Of a stretch of DNA of 64,000 nucleotides, positions 52,799 through 62,408 are shown in pieces. Under the pieces are notes generated by a model that saw only the letters and a program-made list of their open reading frames with translations, ran no database searches and was not told the origin of the DNA. Each line of letters starts with the position of its first letter. Positions within the stretch are counted from its first letter, which is position 1. A program made the position numbers and the translations under genes. Source of the DNA: JAPOXR01 sp963664715 (GTDB lineage: Bacteria; Pseudomonadota; Alphaproteobacteria; Rhodobacterales; Rhodobacteraceae); contig CAXXUY010000001.1 in the NCBI GenBank assembly GCA_963664715.2, forward strand, positions 744,001 through 808,000. Direction: 5' to 3'.

Positions 52799-53856
52799 GT
52801 GGTTCGGCGTCCGACGGTGTTGTCGTTACCCGAAACGTGTGGAAGATCTTCGGCGAGAAGGCGGAAGAGGCCATGGAGGCGGTCCGGCGGGAAAACCTTT
52901 CGAAGGCCGAGGTGCTGGAGCGCTATGAAGCCGTCGTCGGTGTGAGGGATGTTTCCATCTCTGTCGGCGAGGGAGAGATCTTCTGCATCATGGGTCTGTC
53001 CGGGTCCGGAAAATCGACGCTTGTGCGCCATATCAACCGGCTTATCGAACCAACCGGCGGCGATATCCTGATAAACGGCGTGAATGTCGGCGACCTGAAC
53101 CCCGGAGAACTTCGGGCCATGCGCGCCGACAAGATCGGCATGGTGTTTCAAAGCATGGCGCTCCTGCCGCATCGGACGGTCCGGGACAATATTGCCTTTG
53201 CCCTGGAACTCCGGAATGTGGATGCCTTCACCCGCGCGAACGTCGCTGACCGCGTCATAGAACTCGTCAGTCTCCACGGATACGGCGACCGGATGCCCAG
53301 CGAGTTGTCCGGCGGCATGCAGCAGCGTGTGGGGCTGGCCCGGGCCCTGGCGGCCGATCCCGACATATTGTTGATGGACGAGCCGTTTTCCGCGCTGGAT
53401 CCACTCATCCGGAGAGGGCTGCAGGACGAATTCCTGGAACTTTCCAAGACAATGAAAAAGACGACGCTCTTCATCACGCATGACCTGGACGAGGCAATTC
53501 GGATGGGGTCCCGGATTGCGATCATGAAGGATGGCGAGATTGTTCAGATTGGCAGCCCGGAAGAAATCGTGACACGGCCGGCCGATGACTATGTTGCCGA
53601 CTTCGTGGCGGGAATATCCAAGCTCAAGCTGGTGTATGCCCATACTGTCATGCAGCCAGTCGAGGCTTATGAAGGTACGGGCTCAGGACTTCCGCCTCTT
53701 GATGCCTGCCCCCAGGCCGGTCCCGATGATGATCTGGACGTTCTCGTGGGGCTCGCCGTCGACCAGGACAACCCGATAATGATCATGAGTGACGGCAGGC
53801 CGGTTGGTGTCGTCACGAAGGATGCCCTGCTGAAGGGCATTCAGGGAGAGGTATAG
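52795..53856 (+). CDS. Glycine betaine/proline-type ABC transporter ATPase (ProV-like)
   Basis: Importer ATPase of 353 residues, starting GTG within the stop of the preceding gene. Seen: N-terminal ProV-type extension (VVTRNVWKIFGEKAEEAMEA), Walker A GLSGSGKST, signature LSGGMQQRVGLARAL, Walker B ILLMDEPFSALDP, H-loop ITHDLDEAI, and a C-terminal regulatory segment ending in a single CBS-like half (IMIMSDGRPVGVVTKDALL). The family imports glycine betaine, proline betaine or choline. It is followed 4 bp later by the permease. Confidence 0.9.
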   Translation: MSGSASDGVVVTRNVWKIFGEKAEEAMEAVRRENLSKAEVLERYEAVVGVRDVSISVGEGEIFCIMGLSGSGKSTLVRHINRLIEPTGGDILINGVNVGDLNPGELRAMRADKIGMVFQSMALLPHRTVRDNIAFALELRNVDAFTRANVADRVIELVSLHGYGDRMPSELSGGMQQRVGLARALAADPDILLMDEPFSALDPLIRRGLQDEFLELSKTMKKTTLFITHDLDEAIRMGSRIAIMKDGEIVQIGSPEEIVTRPADDYVADFVAGISKLKLVYAHTVMQPVEAYEGTGSGLPPLDACPQAGPDDDLDVLVGLAVDQDNPIMIMSDGRPVGVVTKDALLKGIQGEV

Positions 53857-53860
53857 GACC

Positions 53861-55408
53861 ATGTCAGACGACTCAGATATTCGTAGACCGTTTGTCGAAT
53901 TCGCGGGCCCGAATGGCGAATACTATGCCGACACGTTCCTGAACATAAAGAAGATGACCCTGGGCCGGTTGCACATCAACAAGGCGGCCCTGGTCGGGAG
54001 CTTCATCTGGGCGGCCCTGCGCGGGAACTGGTTACTCTTCATCATCGGCTTTGCCGTCGATCTTGTCACGCTGGTGAATGCCGCGCTGGTCTTCAAATAC
54101 TCGAAGGCGGCGGTCGACAATGCTGACAAGGCATTTCTGGTGGAACGCTACGAGGGCTGGTCCCAGACACATCTGGTAGGAGCCGTGCTGGTTTTCGTGC
54201 TTGGCCGGATTCTGTTTTCATGGCTCGCCGACAGGATCTACGCCCTGCAGTTCGAGAAATGGCGAATGGGCCGAAGGGTCAATAGCGGAATGTCCAGTTC
54301 CCGGCTGCTGACCGCGGTACTGGTCATACTGCTCGTCTTGCCTCTGCTGCTCTACCGCACAACGCAGTTCGCTCCCGACGAGCGGTCCTGCATCAAGCAG
54401 GACCGCGCGATCGGGCAGGGGGAGGTGGTCCCGTTCAAGAACCGGTTCGACTGCTTTGTCATTGGGGAGTTTCCAACCCTGTTCTGGATTGACAGGCCTG
54501 ACCAGATCACGTTCCCGAGAGGCGAGGACGGTGAACGGATTGTCAAACGGACGCCGCCCAGGGAAGGCGCGCCGCCGGTAAACCTGAACACATTTACCTC
54601 GCAGGCGATCGATGACGCCATCAGCTATCTTACGGTGTTTTACGGATTCCTGTTTGACGGGATCACACAACTCCTGCGCGGCATGTTGAGCGCCATCACT
54701 TCCGTATTCGTCGGGACGCCATGGCCGATCACGATGTGCGCGTTGCTGTTCATCGCCTACAAGATGGCGGGCTCGCGCACGACAACCTTCGTCGGGGCAT
54801 CACTTGTCTACCTTGCCCTTTTCGGCTTCTGGCAGACGGCGATGGATACCTTGTCGCTCGTCGTTGCAGCGTCGATCATCTGCGTCACGGTTGGCCTCCC
54901 CCTGGGAGTCTGGGTTGGCAAGTCAAGGCGTGGCAGGATCATCGTGACTCCAATTCTGGATGTGATGCAGACCATACCTTCATTTGTCTACCTGCTTCCC
55001 GCAATTGCGTTCTTTTCGATAGGCAAACCCCCGGGCATCCTGGCGACCGTCATATTTGCGATGCCGCCCATGGTCAGGTTGACGGCGCTCGGGATTCAGC
55101 AGGTCGCGGAAAACACGAAAGAGGCCGCAATGGCCTTTGGCGCGAATCCGCGCCAACTGCTGACCAAGGTGGAATTGCCTCTTGCCCTGCCGTCAATCAT
55201 GGCCGGAATCAATCAGGTGGTCATGATGAGCCTTTCGATGGTAGTTATCGCCGCCCTGATCGGTGCGGGTGGCATGGGGTATGTTGTTACCGAGGCACTC
55301 GAAAACACCGAAACCGGGCGCGGCATACTTGCCGGAATAGGAATTGCCCTGTTGGCGATGATCATCGACAGGGTGGTGCAGAAGGCGAACAAGAGTCGCC
55401 AACATTGA
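53861..55408 (+). CDS. Glycine betaine-type ABC transporter permease (ProW-like) with long N-terminal extension
   Basis: 515 residues, much longer than E. coli ProW. The C-terminal 270 residues are the permease core, with LPLGVWVGKSRRG, LDVMQTIPSFVYLLPAIAFFSIG, the EAA-like loop KEAAMAFGANPRQLLTKVELPLALPSI and ALIGAGGMGYVV. Residues 1-240 add about three membrane segments plus a charged region with paired cysteines (RSCIKQDRAIG... RFDCFVIGEF). The first part (INKAALVGSFIWAALRGNWLLFIIGF) resembles the small membrane family DUF2628, which I state with low certainty. Same transcript as ATPase and binding protein. Confidence 0.88.
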   Translation: MSDDSDIRRPFVEFAGPNGEYYADTFLNIKKMTLGRLHINKAALVGSFIWAALRGNWLLFIIGFAVDLVTLVNAALVFKYSKAAVDNADKAFLVERYEGWSQTHLVGAVLVFVLGRILFSWLADRIYALQFEKWRMGRRVNSGMSSSRLLTAVLVILLVLPLLLYRTTQFAPDERSCIKQDRAIGQGEVVPFKNRFDCFVIGEFPTLFWIDRPDQITFPRGEDGERIVKRTPPREGAPPVNLNTFTSQAIDDAISYLTVFYGFLFDGITQLLRGMLSAITSVFVGTPWPITMCALLFIAYKMAGSRTTTFVGASLVYLALFGFWQTAMDTLSLVVAASIICVTVGLPLGVWVGKSRRGRIIVTPILDVMQTIPSFVYLLPAIAFFSIGKPPGILATVIFAMPPMVRLTALGIQQVAENTKEAAMAFGANPRQLLTKVELPLALPSIMAGINQVVMMSLSMVVIAALIGAGGMGYVVTEALENTETGRGILAGIGIALLAMIIDRVVQKANKSRQH

Positions 55409-55456
55409 CCAAACCGCGGCGCTGTTTGCGTCGCTAATTTTGAAAGAGGAAGTAAT

Positions 55457-56413
55457 ATGAAGTTTGCAAAGTGCATGCTGACGGGTGCTGCGGTATCAGT
55501 TGCATCTGCTTCGGGATCGATGGCCGCCGACGCCACGGTGACCATTGGCGATCTGACCTGGACCGGCGCGGAAGCCATCGGCCATGTCATCCAGGCGGTC
55601 ATCGCAGGGCCGCTGGACTCGGAGGCGGTCATAGTGGAAGGCCTGTCAGACGGCTCGGTTATTGCGGCCGGAATGGACAAGGGCGACGGGTCCGCGGACG
55701 TCTACACGGACCTGTGGATGCCCAATCGCCAGGCGATCTGGGACAAGTATATCGATGGCGCCCAGACGGTCGGACACAATGTACCTTATCTCGGCACGCA
55801 GAAGATGTATGTGCCGACCTACATGGCCGATCGGGTCAAGACCGTCGAGGATTTGATGGATCCCGAGGTTGCGGCAATGTTCGACAAGGACGGCAATGGC
55901 AAGGGAGAATATTGGGCCGGAGACGCCGGTTGGAAATCCACCCGGATGTGGCAGGTCAAGTTCAAGAGCTACGGCCTGTCGGAGTTGTGGGAAGCAGAAA
56001 TCTTGCCGGATGCCACCTTCAAGGCGCAGTTGAAGGCCGCAGTCCAGCGCGAGCAACCGATCCTGTTCTATTACTGGACCCCGGAATGGGTGCATGCCGC
56101 CTATGACATCTCCGCAATCGAAGAACCGGCACGCACCGAAGGTTGCGAGGACGTTGCGCTGGACCAGGAAGACTGGCTCGAAGCATCGCATTTTGCATGC
56201 GCCAGCAGCGATGCCATGATCTACGTGGCATACTCGAAGACGCTGGACACCAGGAATCCACCGGTTGCCAAATTCCTCAGCCAGATGAAGCTTGATCCGG
56301 CTGTGGTAAACGAGTGGATCCTGCAGATTGGCCGCGACAAGATGGACCCGAGGGACGTGGCCGAAGACTGGGTCAACAACAACATGGACATTGTGAACGG
56401 CTGGATCAACTAG
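55457..56413 (+). CDS. Glycine betaine-type ABC transporter substrate-binding protein (ProX/OpuAC-like)
   Basis: Periplasmic binding protein of 318 residues. Signal peptide with cleavage near GSMA-AD. Seen: OpuAC-type fold starting DATVTIGDLTWTGAEAIGHVIQAVI, DGSADVYTDLWMPNRQAIWDKYI, and YYWTPEWVHAAYD, with aromatic residues (Trp/Tyr) of the kind forming the cation-pi box for quaternary ammonium ligands. Together with the GcvT fusion and sarcosine oxidase it supports uptake of glycine betaine or a derivative for catabolism, not only osmoprotection. Last gene of the importer operon, followed by a terminator. Confidence 0.9.
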   Translation: MKFAKCMLTGAAVSVASASGSMAADATVTIGDLTWTGAEAIGHVIQAVIAGPLDSEAVIVEGLSDGSVIAAGMDKGDGSADVYTDLWMPNRQAIWDKYIDGAQTVGHNVPYLGTQKMYVPTYMADRVKTVEDLMDPEVAAMFDKDGNGKGEYWAGDAGWKSTRMWQVKFKSYGLSELWEAEILPDATFKAQLKAAVQREQPILFYYWTPEWVHAAYDISAIEEPARTEGCEDVALDQEDWLEASHFACASSDAMIYVAYSKTLDTRNPPVAKFLSQMKLDPAVVNEWILQIGRDKMDPRDVAEDWVNNNMDIVNGWIN

Positions 56414-56432
56414 GCCGAATGCACGTGACTGG

Positions 56433-56465
56433 CCGGCGCGGGAACACACCCGCGCCGGATTTCCC
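56433..56465 (+). terminator. Terminator-like hairpin after the betaine importer operon
   Basis: Perfect 10-bp arms CCGGCGCGGG and CCCGCGCCGG with a six-base loop, 19 bp after the binding-protein stop, followed by ATTTCCCT. The T-run is short, but position and stem strength fit a rho-independent terminator. Confidence 0.6.
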
Positions 56466-56639
56466 TCTGGGTCGTTATTCCGGGATCTGAGGGAAGGCGC
56501 TGAAAATCCCGAAGACTCCGTCATGTCCGGCATTCCTCCGGTTGCGGGCAAGACCTGCTGGAGGACTCTCATGCAATTCGTCGTTGTCTTGTGAGTGGCG
56601 GCTCCTACCGGTACATCAGGCGGGTTGGCCCGTCGCAAG

Positions 56640-56864
56640 CTATCCGCAGCACGCACGACCCGTTCGGGCTGGCAGGCAACCAGCGGTCCCGTAGGAGCAA
56701 AACACGCAGCAATCGCCGGGTCTCGGTTTCAGAACCGCCCCGCACGCGGTGCAATCATACAGCCATTGGCACGCATCGGTCGGCATTTCCTCCTCGACTG
56801 AGTATCCACAGTCCGGGCAGGTAATCGTCGATCTCAACACCGGATTGTTCGTCTGGGTCGCCAT
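56640..56864 (-). CDS. Small GDCCVFCSYG-type cysteine-rich (zinc-ribbon) protein
   Basis: About 74 residues from ATG 56864, with a GGAG ribosome-binding site. Two CxxC knuckles (CPDCGYSVEEEMPTD and CTACGAVLKPRPGDCC) form a likely zinc ribbon, followed by the family-specific GDCCVFCSYGT end. Proteins with this tail are widespread short hypotheticals of unknown role. The last residues (AGCLPARTGRACCG) differ from the usual CPPIQ ending, adding extra cysteines. Convergent with the betaine importer operon; no functional link is evident. Confidence 0.72.
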   Translation of the reverse strand: MATQTNNPVLRSTITCPDCGYSVEEEMPTDACQWLYDCTACGAVLKPRPGDCCVFCSYGTAGCLPARTGRACCG

Positions 56865-57300
56865 GGGGCATCTCCGGTCACGGTTGATTGTGCAAGCCAC
56901 TGATGATCGTGATGGATACAAATCGAAGCGGACATTGTCCATGATTCCCGAATGCTCCGGTTGGATCAGGCATCCTGCACGGCGAATGCAAGGGACGGCG
57001 CACGGATGCTTCCCCAGCTGCAACTGAACCGGACCGAAGTCGATTGTCCACGAGGAGTTGCCTTGGCGAAGATCGGCCGCGTCAGAAAGGACGGCATGTT
57101 GCATTCAGGTCAGGCTCGCAGACCCTGGCAGCGCGGTCGAAGGCCTGCCGGCAAACAGATTCGAATTTGCCATTCATGTTGTTCCAAGTTTCACCGGGCC
57201 TCATTCCACAGTCTTGTCGCACGCCGTCCCGCTTTGACTGTTTGCATTTTCTGCCATGAGTGTAAAACGGTGCTGAAACAGTTGCCGAAGGGAGGGCCTC
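56865..57300. other. Intergenic region before the sarcosine oxidase cluster
   Basis: About 435 bp. No recognisable protein or RNA. It likely carries promoters for the divergent zinc-ribbon gene and the sox cluster; no clear consensus hexamers stood out. Confidence 0.45.
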
Positions 57301-57888
57301 ATGGCGGCCTGGATAGAGATGATTGCCGATGCGGATGCCGACGAAGCACTGACATCGGTTCTCGAGCTTGCCCGGACGCCGCACGGCACGGTGGACAACG
57401 TCATGCGTGTTCACTCGCTCAGGCCTTCAACGATGAAGGGGCATGTTGTTCTCTACCGTTCCGTCCTGCACGATCCGGACAACCGGATTCCAACCTGGTT
57501 GCAGGAAACGATTGCCAGCTACGTTTCCATGCTCAACGGCTGTGACTATTCGCTGGCCAACCACTGGGCAAATGCGAGACATCTGATCGGGGACGAGGAA
57601 AAGGCCGTGGCAATCAGGGAGGCGCTTGAGAGGCGGCGACCAGATCTGGCGTTCACTGGTCAGCAGCTCGCCATGCTCGAATACGCCGAGAAACTGACCC
57701 TGCAACCTCAGGCAATGGAAGAACGGGATGTCGCCGCTCTCAGGGATTCAGGTCTGGATGATGGATGTATTCTGGAAGCCAACCAGATCATCGGCTATTT
57801 CAACTACGCGAACAGGTTGCTGAACGGGTTGGGGGTGACGACCGAAGGAGATGTGGTGGGATATTACTCCGATGATGGCGGCCAATGA
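57301..57888 (+). CDS. AhpD-like/carboxymuconolactone decarboxylase-family protein
   Basis: All-helical peroxidase-related protein of 195 residues. Seen: the RPSTMKGHVVLYRSVLHDPD substrate-helix region and, in the place of the usual C-x-x-C-x-x-x-H redox motif, CDYSLANHW (Cys81, Ser84, His88), so the resolving cysteine is replaced by Ser. The C-terminal NQIIGYFNYANRLLNGLG helix is standard for the peroxidase-related subgroup. It precedes soxB by about 40 bp. Hydrogen peroxide formed by sarcosine oxidase could be its substrate, but the missing cysteine leaves its activity open. Confidence 0.8.
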   Translation: MAAWIEMIADADADEALTSVLELARTPHGTVDNVMRVHSLRPSTMKGHVVLYRSVLHDPDNRIPTWLQETIASYVSMLNGCDYSLANHWANARHLIGDEEKAVAIREALERRRPDLAFTGQQLAMLEYAEKLTLQPQAMEERDVAALRDSGLDDGCILEANQIIGYFNYANRLLNGLGVTTEGDVVGYYSDDGGQ

Positions 57889-57926
57889 CCGGCAACACGA
57901 CATGAGAGGGTTTGAGGACGCCTGCC

Positions 57927-59204
57927 ATGACGTCACCTCGGTTAACTGAGACGATGCAGAAATACTCTCTGGCGTCTCTGGCCTGGCATGCACTTTCGAA
58001 GCATCGGAACTGGAAGCCTCTCTGGCGCAAGCATCCTCTGGCCGAGAAATACGACACGATAATTGTCGGCGCGGGTGGGCACGGGCTTGCAACAGCCTAT
58101 TACCTGGCTCGGAACCATGGCCAAAGGAAGATTGCTGTCCTGGAGCGGGGATGGCTCGGCGGCGGAAATGTCGCCCGAAACACGGTTACCATTCGCTCCA
58201 ACTACCTGCGCGACGAGAGCATTCCCTTCTATGTCGAGTCAGTGAAGCTCTATGAGGGGCTCTCGCGGGAGCTCAATTTCAACCTCATGCATTCCAAGCG
58301 TGGAATGATCGACATTATCCAGACCTGGTCGAGGCTGCGTGAAGTGCGCAGGAAGCAGCTGGCAATGGATCTCTATGGTTCAACCTACGTCCAGATCGGT
58401 GTCGAGGAGATCAGGAAGCGTATTCCGGCGCTGACCGGAGGCGGCGCCGAATCCCGCTTGCCGATCCTCGCGGGAATGGTCCACCCCGATGCGGGGGTCA
58501 ACCGTCATGACGCGGTTGCCTGGAGCTATGCGCGCGCTGCCGACGCGCTGGGAGTCCAAATCCACCAGAACACGGAAGTCGGGCGCCTCCTGCGCAATGA
58601 GTCGGGAGCAGTTTGCGGTGTCGAGACAAACCGGGGCAGGATAGTCGCCGACAGGGTCTGCCTCGCCGTGTCGGGGCACACGACAACATTGACCGACACG
58701 GTCGGAATTCGCCTTCCGCTCCGGACATTCAACCTTTCGGCATTTGTTTCCGAGCCGGTGAAGCCGGTCATCGATGTCGTTGTCAACTGCCCTGACCTGG
58801 GCGTCTACCTGTCACAGACCGACAAGGGCGAGTTGATCATCGGGGGCGGCGTGGACCCCGGGCAGTCCTTTATGCGAGGCATCAAGCAGGTCGTGTTCGA
58901 GGATACCGTAACGGCATTGCTCGAGTTGTTTCCTTCTTTCAGCCGACTGAAACTGTTGCGGCAGTGGGGTGGCCATCTGGACATTGCCCATGACGCCTCT
59001 CCCATCATCTCGCCGGCGCGAATACCGGGCCTCTACATCACCGCCGGCTGGTGGGGAGGATACAAGGCCATCCCGGCGGGCGGGCTGACATTTGCCCATC
59101 TCATCGCGACCGGTTCACCGCATCCATTGGCGAAGAGCCTCCACCTGGACAGGTTCGATCGGCTTGATTTCGTTCTGGAAACCGGAACGACCGTGTCGGT
59201 GTAG
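57927..59204 (+). CDS. soxB: Sarcosine oxidase beta subunit
   Basis: FAD-dependent amine oxidase subunit that demethylates sarcosine. From ATG 57927 it has 425 residues; TTG 57912 is an alternative. Seen: Rossmann motif DTIIVGAGGHGLATAYYLAR (residues 40-59), GGNVARNTVTIRSNYLRDESIPFY, where the covalent-flavin His and substrate region lie in the family, and GGHLDIAHDASPII then GWWGGYKAIPAGG near the end. It begins the order BDAG found in most heterotetrameric sarcosine oxidases. Confidence 0.92.
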   Translation: MTSPRLTETMQKYSLASLAWHALSKHRNWKPLWRKHPLAEKYDTIIVGAGGHGLATAYYLARNHGQRKIAVLERGWLGGGNVARNTVTIRSNYLRDESIPFYVESVKLYEGLSRELNFNLMHSKRGMIDIIQTWSRLREVRRKQLAMDLYGSTYVQIGVEEIRKRIPALTGGGAESRLPILAGMVHPDAGVNRHDAVAWSYARAADALGVQIHQNTEVGRLLRNESGAVCGVETNRGRIVADRVCLAVSGHTTTLTDTVGIRLPLRTFNLSAFVSEPVKPVIDVVVNCPDLGVYLSQTDKGELIIGGGVDPGQSFMRGIKQVVFEDTVTALLELFPSFSRLKLLRQWGGHLDIAHDASPIISPARIPGLYITAGWWGGYKAIPAGGLTFAHLIATGSPHPLAKSLHLDRFDRLDFVLETGTTVSV

Positions 59205-59211
59205 CGGATTC

Positions 59212-59472
59212 ATGCTGTTGATCGAGTGCCCATTCTGCGGACCCCGCGACGAGCGGGAGTTCACGTATGGCGGCCCGAACTTTGGACGTCGTCCGGACGA
59301 CCCCGGGGAACTTGATGATCAAGCCTGGGTTGAACAGTTGACAGTACCCGACAATCCGCTTGGGCCGGCGAGGGAGCGGTGGTGGCACGAAAGGGGTTGC
59401 GGTGAGTGGTTCCTGCTGGTCAGGGATACGAAAACCCATGCGGTTTCTCCGGATGAGGGAAAGAAGCCATGA
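59212..59472 (+). CDS. soxD: Sarcosine oxidase delta subunit
   Basis: Small zinc-binding subunit, 86 residues. Seen: N-terminal CPFCGPRDEREFTYGG with the CxxC knuckle and C-terminal WWHERGCGEWFLLVRDT providing the remaining His/Cys ligands. Fits the SoxD family exactly in length. It lies 7 bp after soxB, and its stop overlaps soxA by four bases (ATGA). Confidence 0.92.
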   Translation: MLLIECPFCGPRDEREFTYGGPNFGRRPDDPGELDDQAWVEQLTVPDNPLGPARERWWHERGCGEWFLLVRDTKTHAVSPDEGKKP

Positions 59473-62408
59473 CCGGCGTCAACCGCCTCGCGGCCGGTGG
59501 GTTGGTCGACAGGACCAGTGAACTGCGATTCCGTTTCAACGGGCGGAACCTCGGCGGGCTTGAAGGTGACAGCCTCGCATCGGCACTGATCGCGAACGGC
59601 GTTGTCCTGACCGCGAGAAGTTTCAAGTATCACCGCCCGCGGGGCATTGTCTCCAGCGGCCATGACGAGCCGGGAACCGTTGTCGAACTTTCAGGACAAC
59701 TCGCAAGTGCCAACCAGCTGGCCCCGGTTGTCACACTGCAGGATGGCATGGAAGCGGTTTCGGTCAATTGCTGGCCCTCGCCGCGGCGCGACATCGGCGC
59801 ATTGCTGCAGATGGCGGCGCCGCTTCTTCCGGCCGGCTTCTATTACAAGACATTTCTCTGGCCCGGATGGCATGCTTACGAACCATTCATTCGCAGGATG
59901 GCCGGACTGGCCCGGGCGCCATCTGTTCCGCCAGAAGAAGGTCGGTTCGAGTCCCGCAACTCGCACTGCGATGCCATGGTTGTGGGCGCAGGCCCCGCCG
60001 GCCTCGCTGCTGCAACCGAGATTGCCAGGGCCGGTGCAAGGGTGATGATCGTCGATCGGCGGTCGCATCCCGGTGGCTGCCTGCACGACCGCCGGCTTGA
60101 GATTGCAGGAATGCCGTCCGCCGAATGGGCTGCAGATGCGGCGTCTGTTCTTGAGGAAATGGAGAATGTAACGTTTCTTCGGGAAGCCGAGGCATGGGCC
60201 GTCAGGGAAGGCAGCCTGATTCTGGTCAATGAACGCAGCCCTGCGAACCCGGCGATCATCGAGCGAAACTGGAGTGTCCGTACCAGAAGACTCGTCCTGG
60301 CGACCGGGGCCGGCGAACGGATGCTGGTGTTTCCCAACAACGACCGACCCGGTGTCATGCTGGCATCCGCAATCCAGTGTTACATCAACCGTTACGCGGT
60401 ATTGCCCGGGCGAAGGGCCGTCCTGTTCACCAATAACGACAGCGCCTACGATGTTGCCCGTGACATGGTATCCGCCGGCATCGACGTCGCGGCAATTGTC
60501 GATGCTCGGCAGCAAGTGCCGGAAAGTGTCCGGTTCGGCCTGGAAGGCATGCGAATTCTGGCCGGCCACGTTATCAGCGATGTTCACGGTTCAAGAAGTG
60601 TCCGGCGGGTCGTTGCGTGCCCGTCTTCGGGTGGTCGCGACGAGTCGATCGACTGCGACCTCCTCGGTGTCTCCGGCGGCTGGGACCCTTCGGTCCGCCT
60701 GTGGTCGCAGGCCGGCGGCAGGATTGGTTACAGCAACGAGCGATGTGCATTCATCCCGAATGAAGACCGGGCCAACTCGATTTGTGCGGGCGGTGCGGCA
60801 GGGACCTGTTCGGCGGCGCTTGCCGTGCAGGGTGGTACAGCTGTCGGAAGCACTGTAGCCCGGAGCCTCGGCTTGGCCGCAACCGGTGAGAGTCCCGGCG
60901 CCGAAGCCGGCAATGGCTATTCGATCGAACCGGTCTGGCATTGTGGGCCGCCCTCACGAATGGATGTCGCGTTCGTGGACCTGATCAACGACGTCACGAT
61001 GGCGGATATCAGCTTGGCCCTGCGGGAGGGTTTCACATCAGTCGAGCAGGTCAAGCGCTACACGACCGCGGGCATGGGTTTGAACCAGGGCCGGACCGTC
61101 GGCACGAATGTTGCGGGAATAATCTCCTCGATCCTGAACCGGCATCCGGGAGATATCGGTGTTACGACGTTTCGCTCGCCGACAAGACCGGTTTCGTTCG
61201 GATCAATCGTCGGCGGCAGGTCGGGTCCGGCGGTCGTGCCGTTTCGCCACACTCCTGTCACCGAATGGAACATTGAGCAGCGAGCCGTGATGTACGAGGC
61301 TGGCGCCCGCTGGCGCCGGCCGGGCTATTTCCCCAGGCCAGGTGAATCCATGCAGGAGGCAGTCAACCGGGAATCCGCCGCCGTGCGGAATGAAACGGGG
61401 GTCTATGATGGCTCGCCTCTGGGCACATTTGCACTCAAGGGCCCAGATGCCGGACGGTTGCTTGACATGCTGTTCACGAACGACTTTTCGGATCTGCAGG
61501 AGGGGAATGGCCGCTATGGCACCATGCTGACAGATGACGGCCGCATACTGGATGACGGTGTCGGCTTCAGGACGGGACAGCATGAGTACCTTCTGTCCAT
61601 GTCGACGGGGAATTCGCCATTGGTCAACCGACATATCTCGAAGTTCCTCGCAGTCGACAGGCCGGATTGGAGGGTCAGGCTTACCGAGTTGACCTGCCAG
61701 TGGATGAATGCCACGGTCTGCGGCCCGGGGGCACGGGACCTGTTGATGAAACTGGGTACTGACATCGAACTAGCCGGGAGTGCATTCCCGTTCATGTCCT
61801 GCCGCGAGGGAATTGTTGCCGGGATTCCCGCAAGGGTCATCAGGGTGAGTTTCACCGGGTCGCTGTCATTCGAGATAAACGTCCGTCCCCGTGACATGCG
61901 TTCGCTGTGGAACGCTGTAATCGAGACGGGCCAGCAATTCGGAATCACTCCGGTCGGCTCCGAAGCCAACCATGTGCTGAGGGTGGAAAAGGGATTTCTC
62001 TCGCTCGCCCATGAGGTTGACGGAACGGCAGATCCCTTCGACCTGGGTCTGGGGTGGCTATGGTCAAGGAAGAAACCGGATTTTCTCGGCCGCCGTTCGG
62101 TTGAACTCAGGAGACGAACCACCACCAACAGAAGGGAACTCGTGGGCCTGCTGACCGACGATCCTGGCAGGCTCATTCCTGAAGGGGCGCCAATTACCCT
62201 CGAAGGCCGGAAATGCCCATCAGAGGGGTTTGTATCCGCGTCGGTCTGGAGTGTTGTCAACGAACGATCGGTGGCACTGGGCCTCGTCGAGAACGGCCGG
62301 AAACGGATTGGTGAATCGATCTGGGTCCGTCTTCCGGATGAACGGATCAGGGCCGAGATTGTCCGCCCCTGTTTCTATGATCCGGCAGGAAAGGTATTGA
62401 GGTCCTGA
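59469..62408 (+). CDS. soxA: Sarcosine oxidase alpha subunit
   Basis: Large subunit, 979 residues. Seen: N-terminal 2Fe-2S-like fold domain (residues 1-100; DSLASALIANGVVLTARSFKYHRPRG, without cluster cysteines as usual), NAD-binding module VVGAGPAGLAAATEIARAG (about 172-190), a second nucleotide region, a middle domain with FVDLINDVTMADISLALREGF and VKRYTTAGMGLNQG, and a C-terminal GcvT-like domain from about residue 610 (SFTGSLSFEINVR) that accepts the methylene group onto tetrahydrofolate. The oxidation of sarcosine yields glycine, 5,10-methylene-THF and hydrogen peroxide. Confidence 0.92.
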   Translation: MTGVNRLAAGGLVDRTSELRFRFNGRNLGGLEGDSLASALIANGVVLTARSFKYHRPRGIVSSGHDEPGTVVELSGQLASANQLAPVVTLQDGMEAVSVNCWPSPRRDIGALLQMAAPLLPAGFYYKTFLWPGWHAYEPFIRRMAGLARAPSVPPEEGRFESRNSHCDAMVVGAGPAGLAAATEIARAGARVMIVDRRSHPGGCLHDRRLEIAGMPSAEWAADAASVLEEMENVTFLREAEAWAVREGSLILVNERSPANPAIIERNWSVRTRRLVLATGAGERMLVFPNNDRPGVMLASAIQCYINRYAVLPGRRAVLFTNNDSAYDVARDMVSAGIDVAAIVDARQQVPESVRFGLEGMRILAGHVISDVHGSRSVRRVVACPSSGGRDESIDCDLLGVSGGWDPSVRLWSQAGGRIGYSNERCAFIPNEDRANSICAGGAAGTCSAALAVQGGTAVGSTVARSLGLAATGESPGAEAGNGYSIEPVWHCGPPSRMDVAFVDLINDVTMADISLALREGFTSVEQVKRYTTAGMGLNQGRTVGTNVAGIISSILNRHPGDIGVTTFRSPTRPVSFGSIVGGRSGPAVVPFRHTPVTEWNIEQRAVMYEAGARWRRPGYFPRPGESMQEAVNRESAAVRNETGVYDGSPLGTFALKGPDAGRLLDMLFTNDFSDLQEGNGRYGTMLTDDGRILDDGVGFRTGQHEYLLSMSTGNSPLVNRHISKFLAVDRPDWRVRLTELTCQWMNATVCGPGARDLLMKLGTDIELAGSAFPFMSCREGIVAGIPARVIRVSFTGSLSFEINVRPRDMRSLWNAVIETGQQFGITPVGSEANHVLRVEKGFLSLAHEVDGTADPFDLGLGWLWSRKKPDFLGRRSVELRRRTTTNRRELVGLLTDDPGRLIPEGAPITLEGRKCPSEGFVSASVWSVVNERSVALGLVENGRKRIGESIWVRLPDERIRAEIVRPCFYDPAGKVLRS

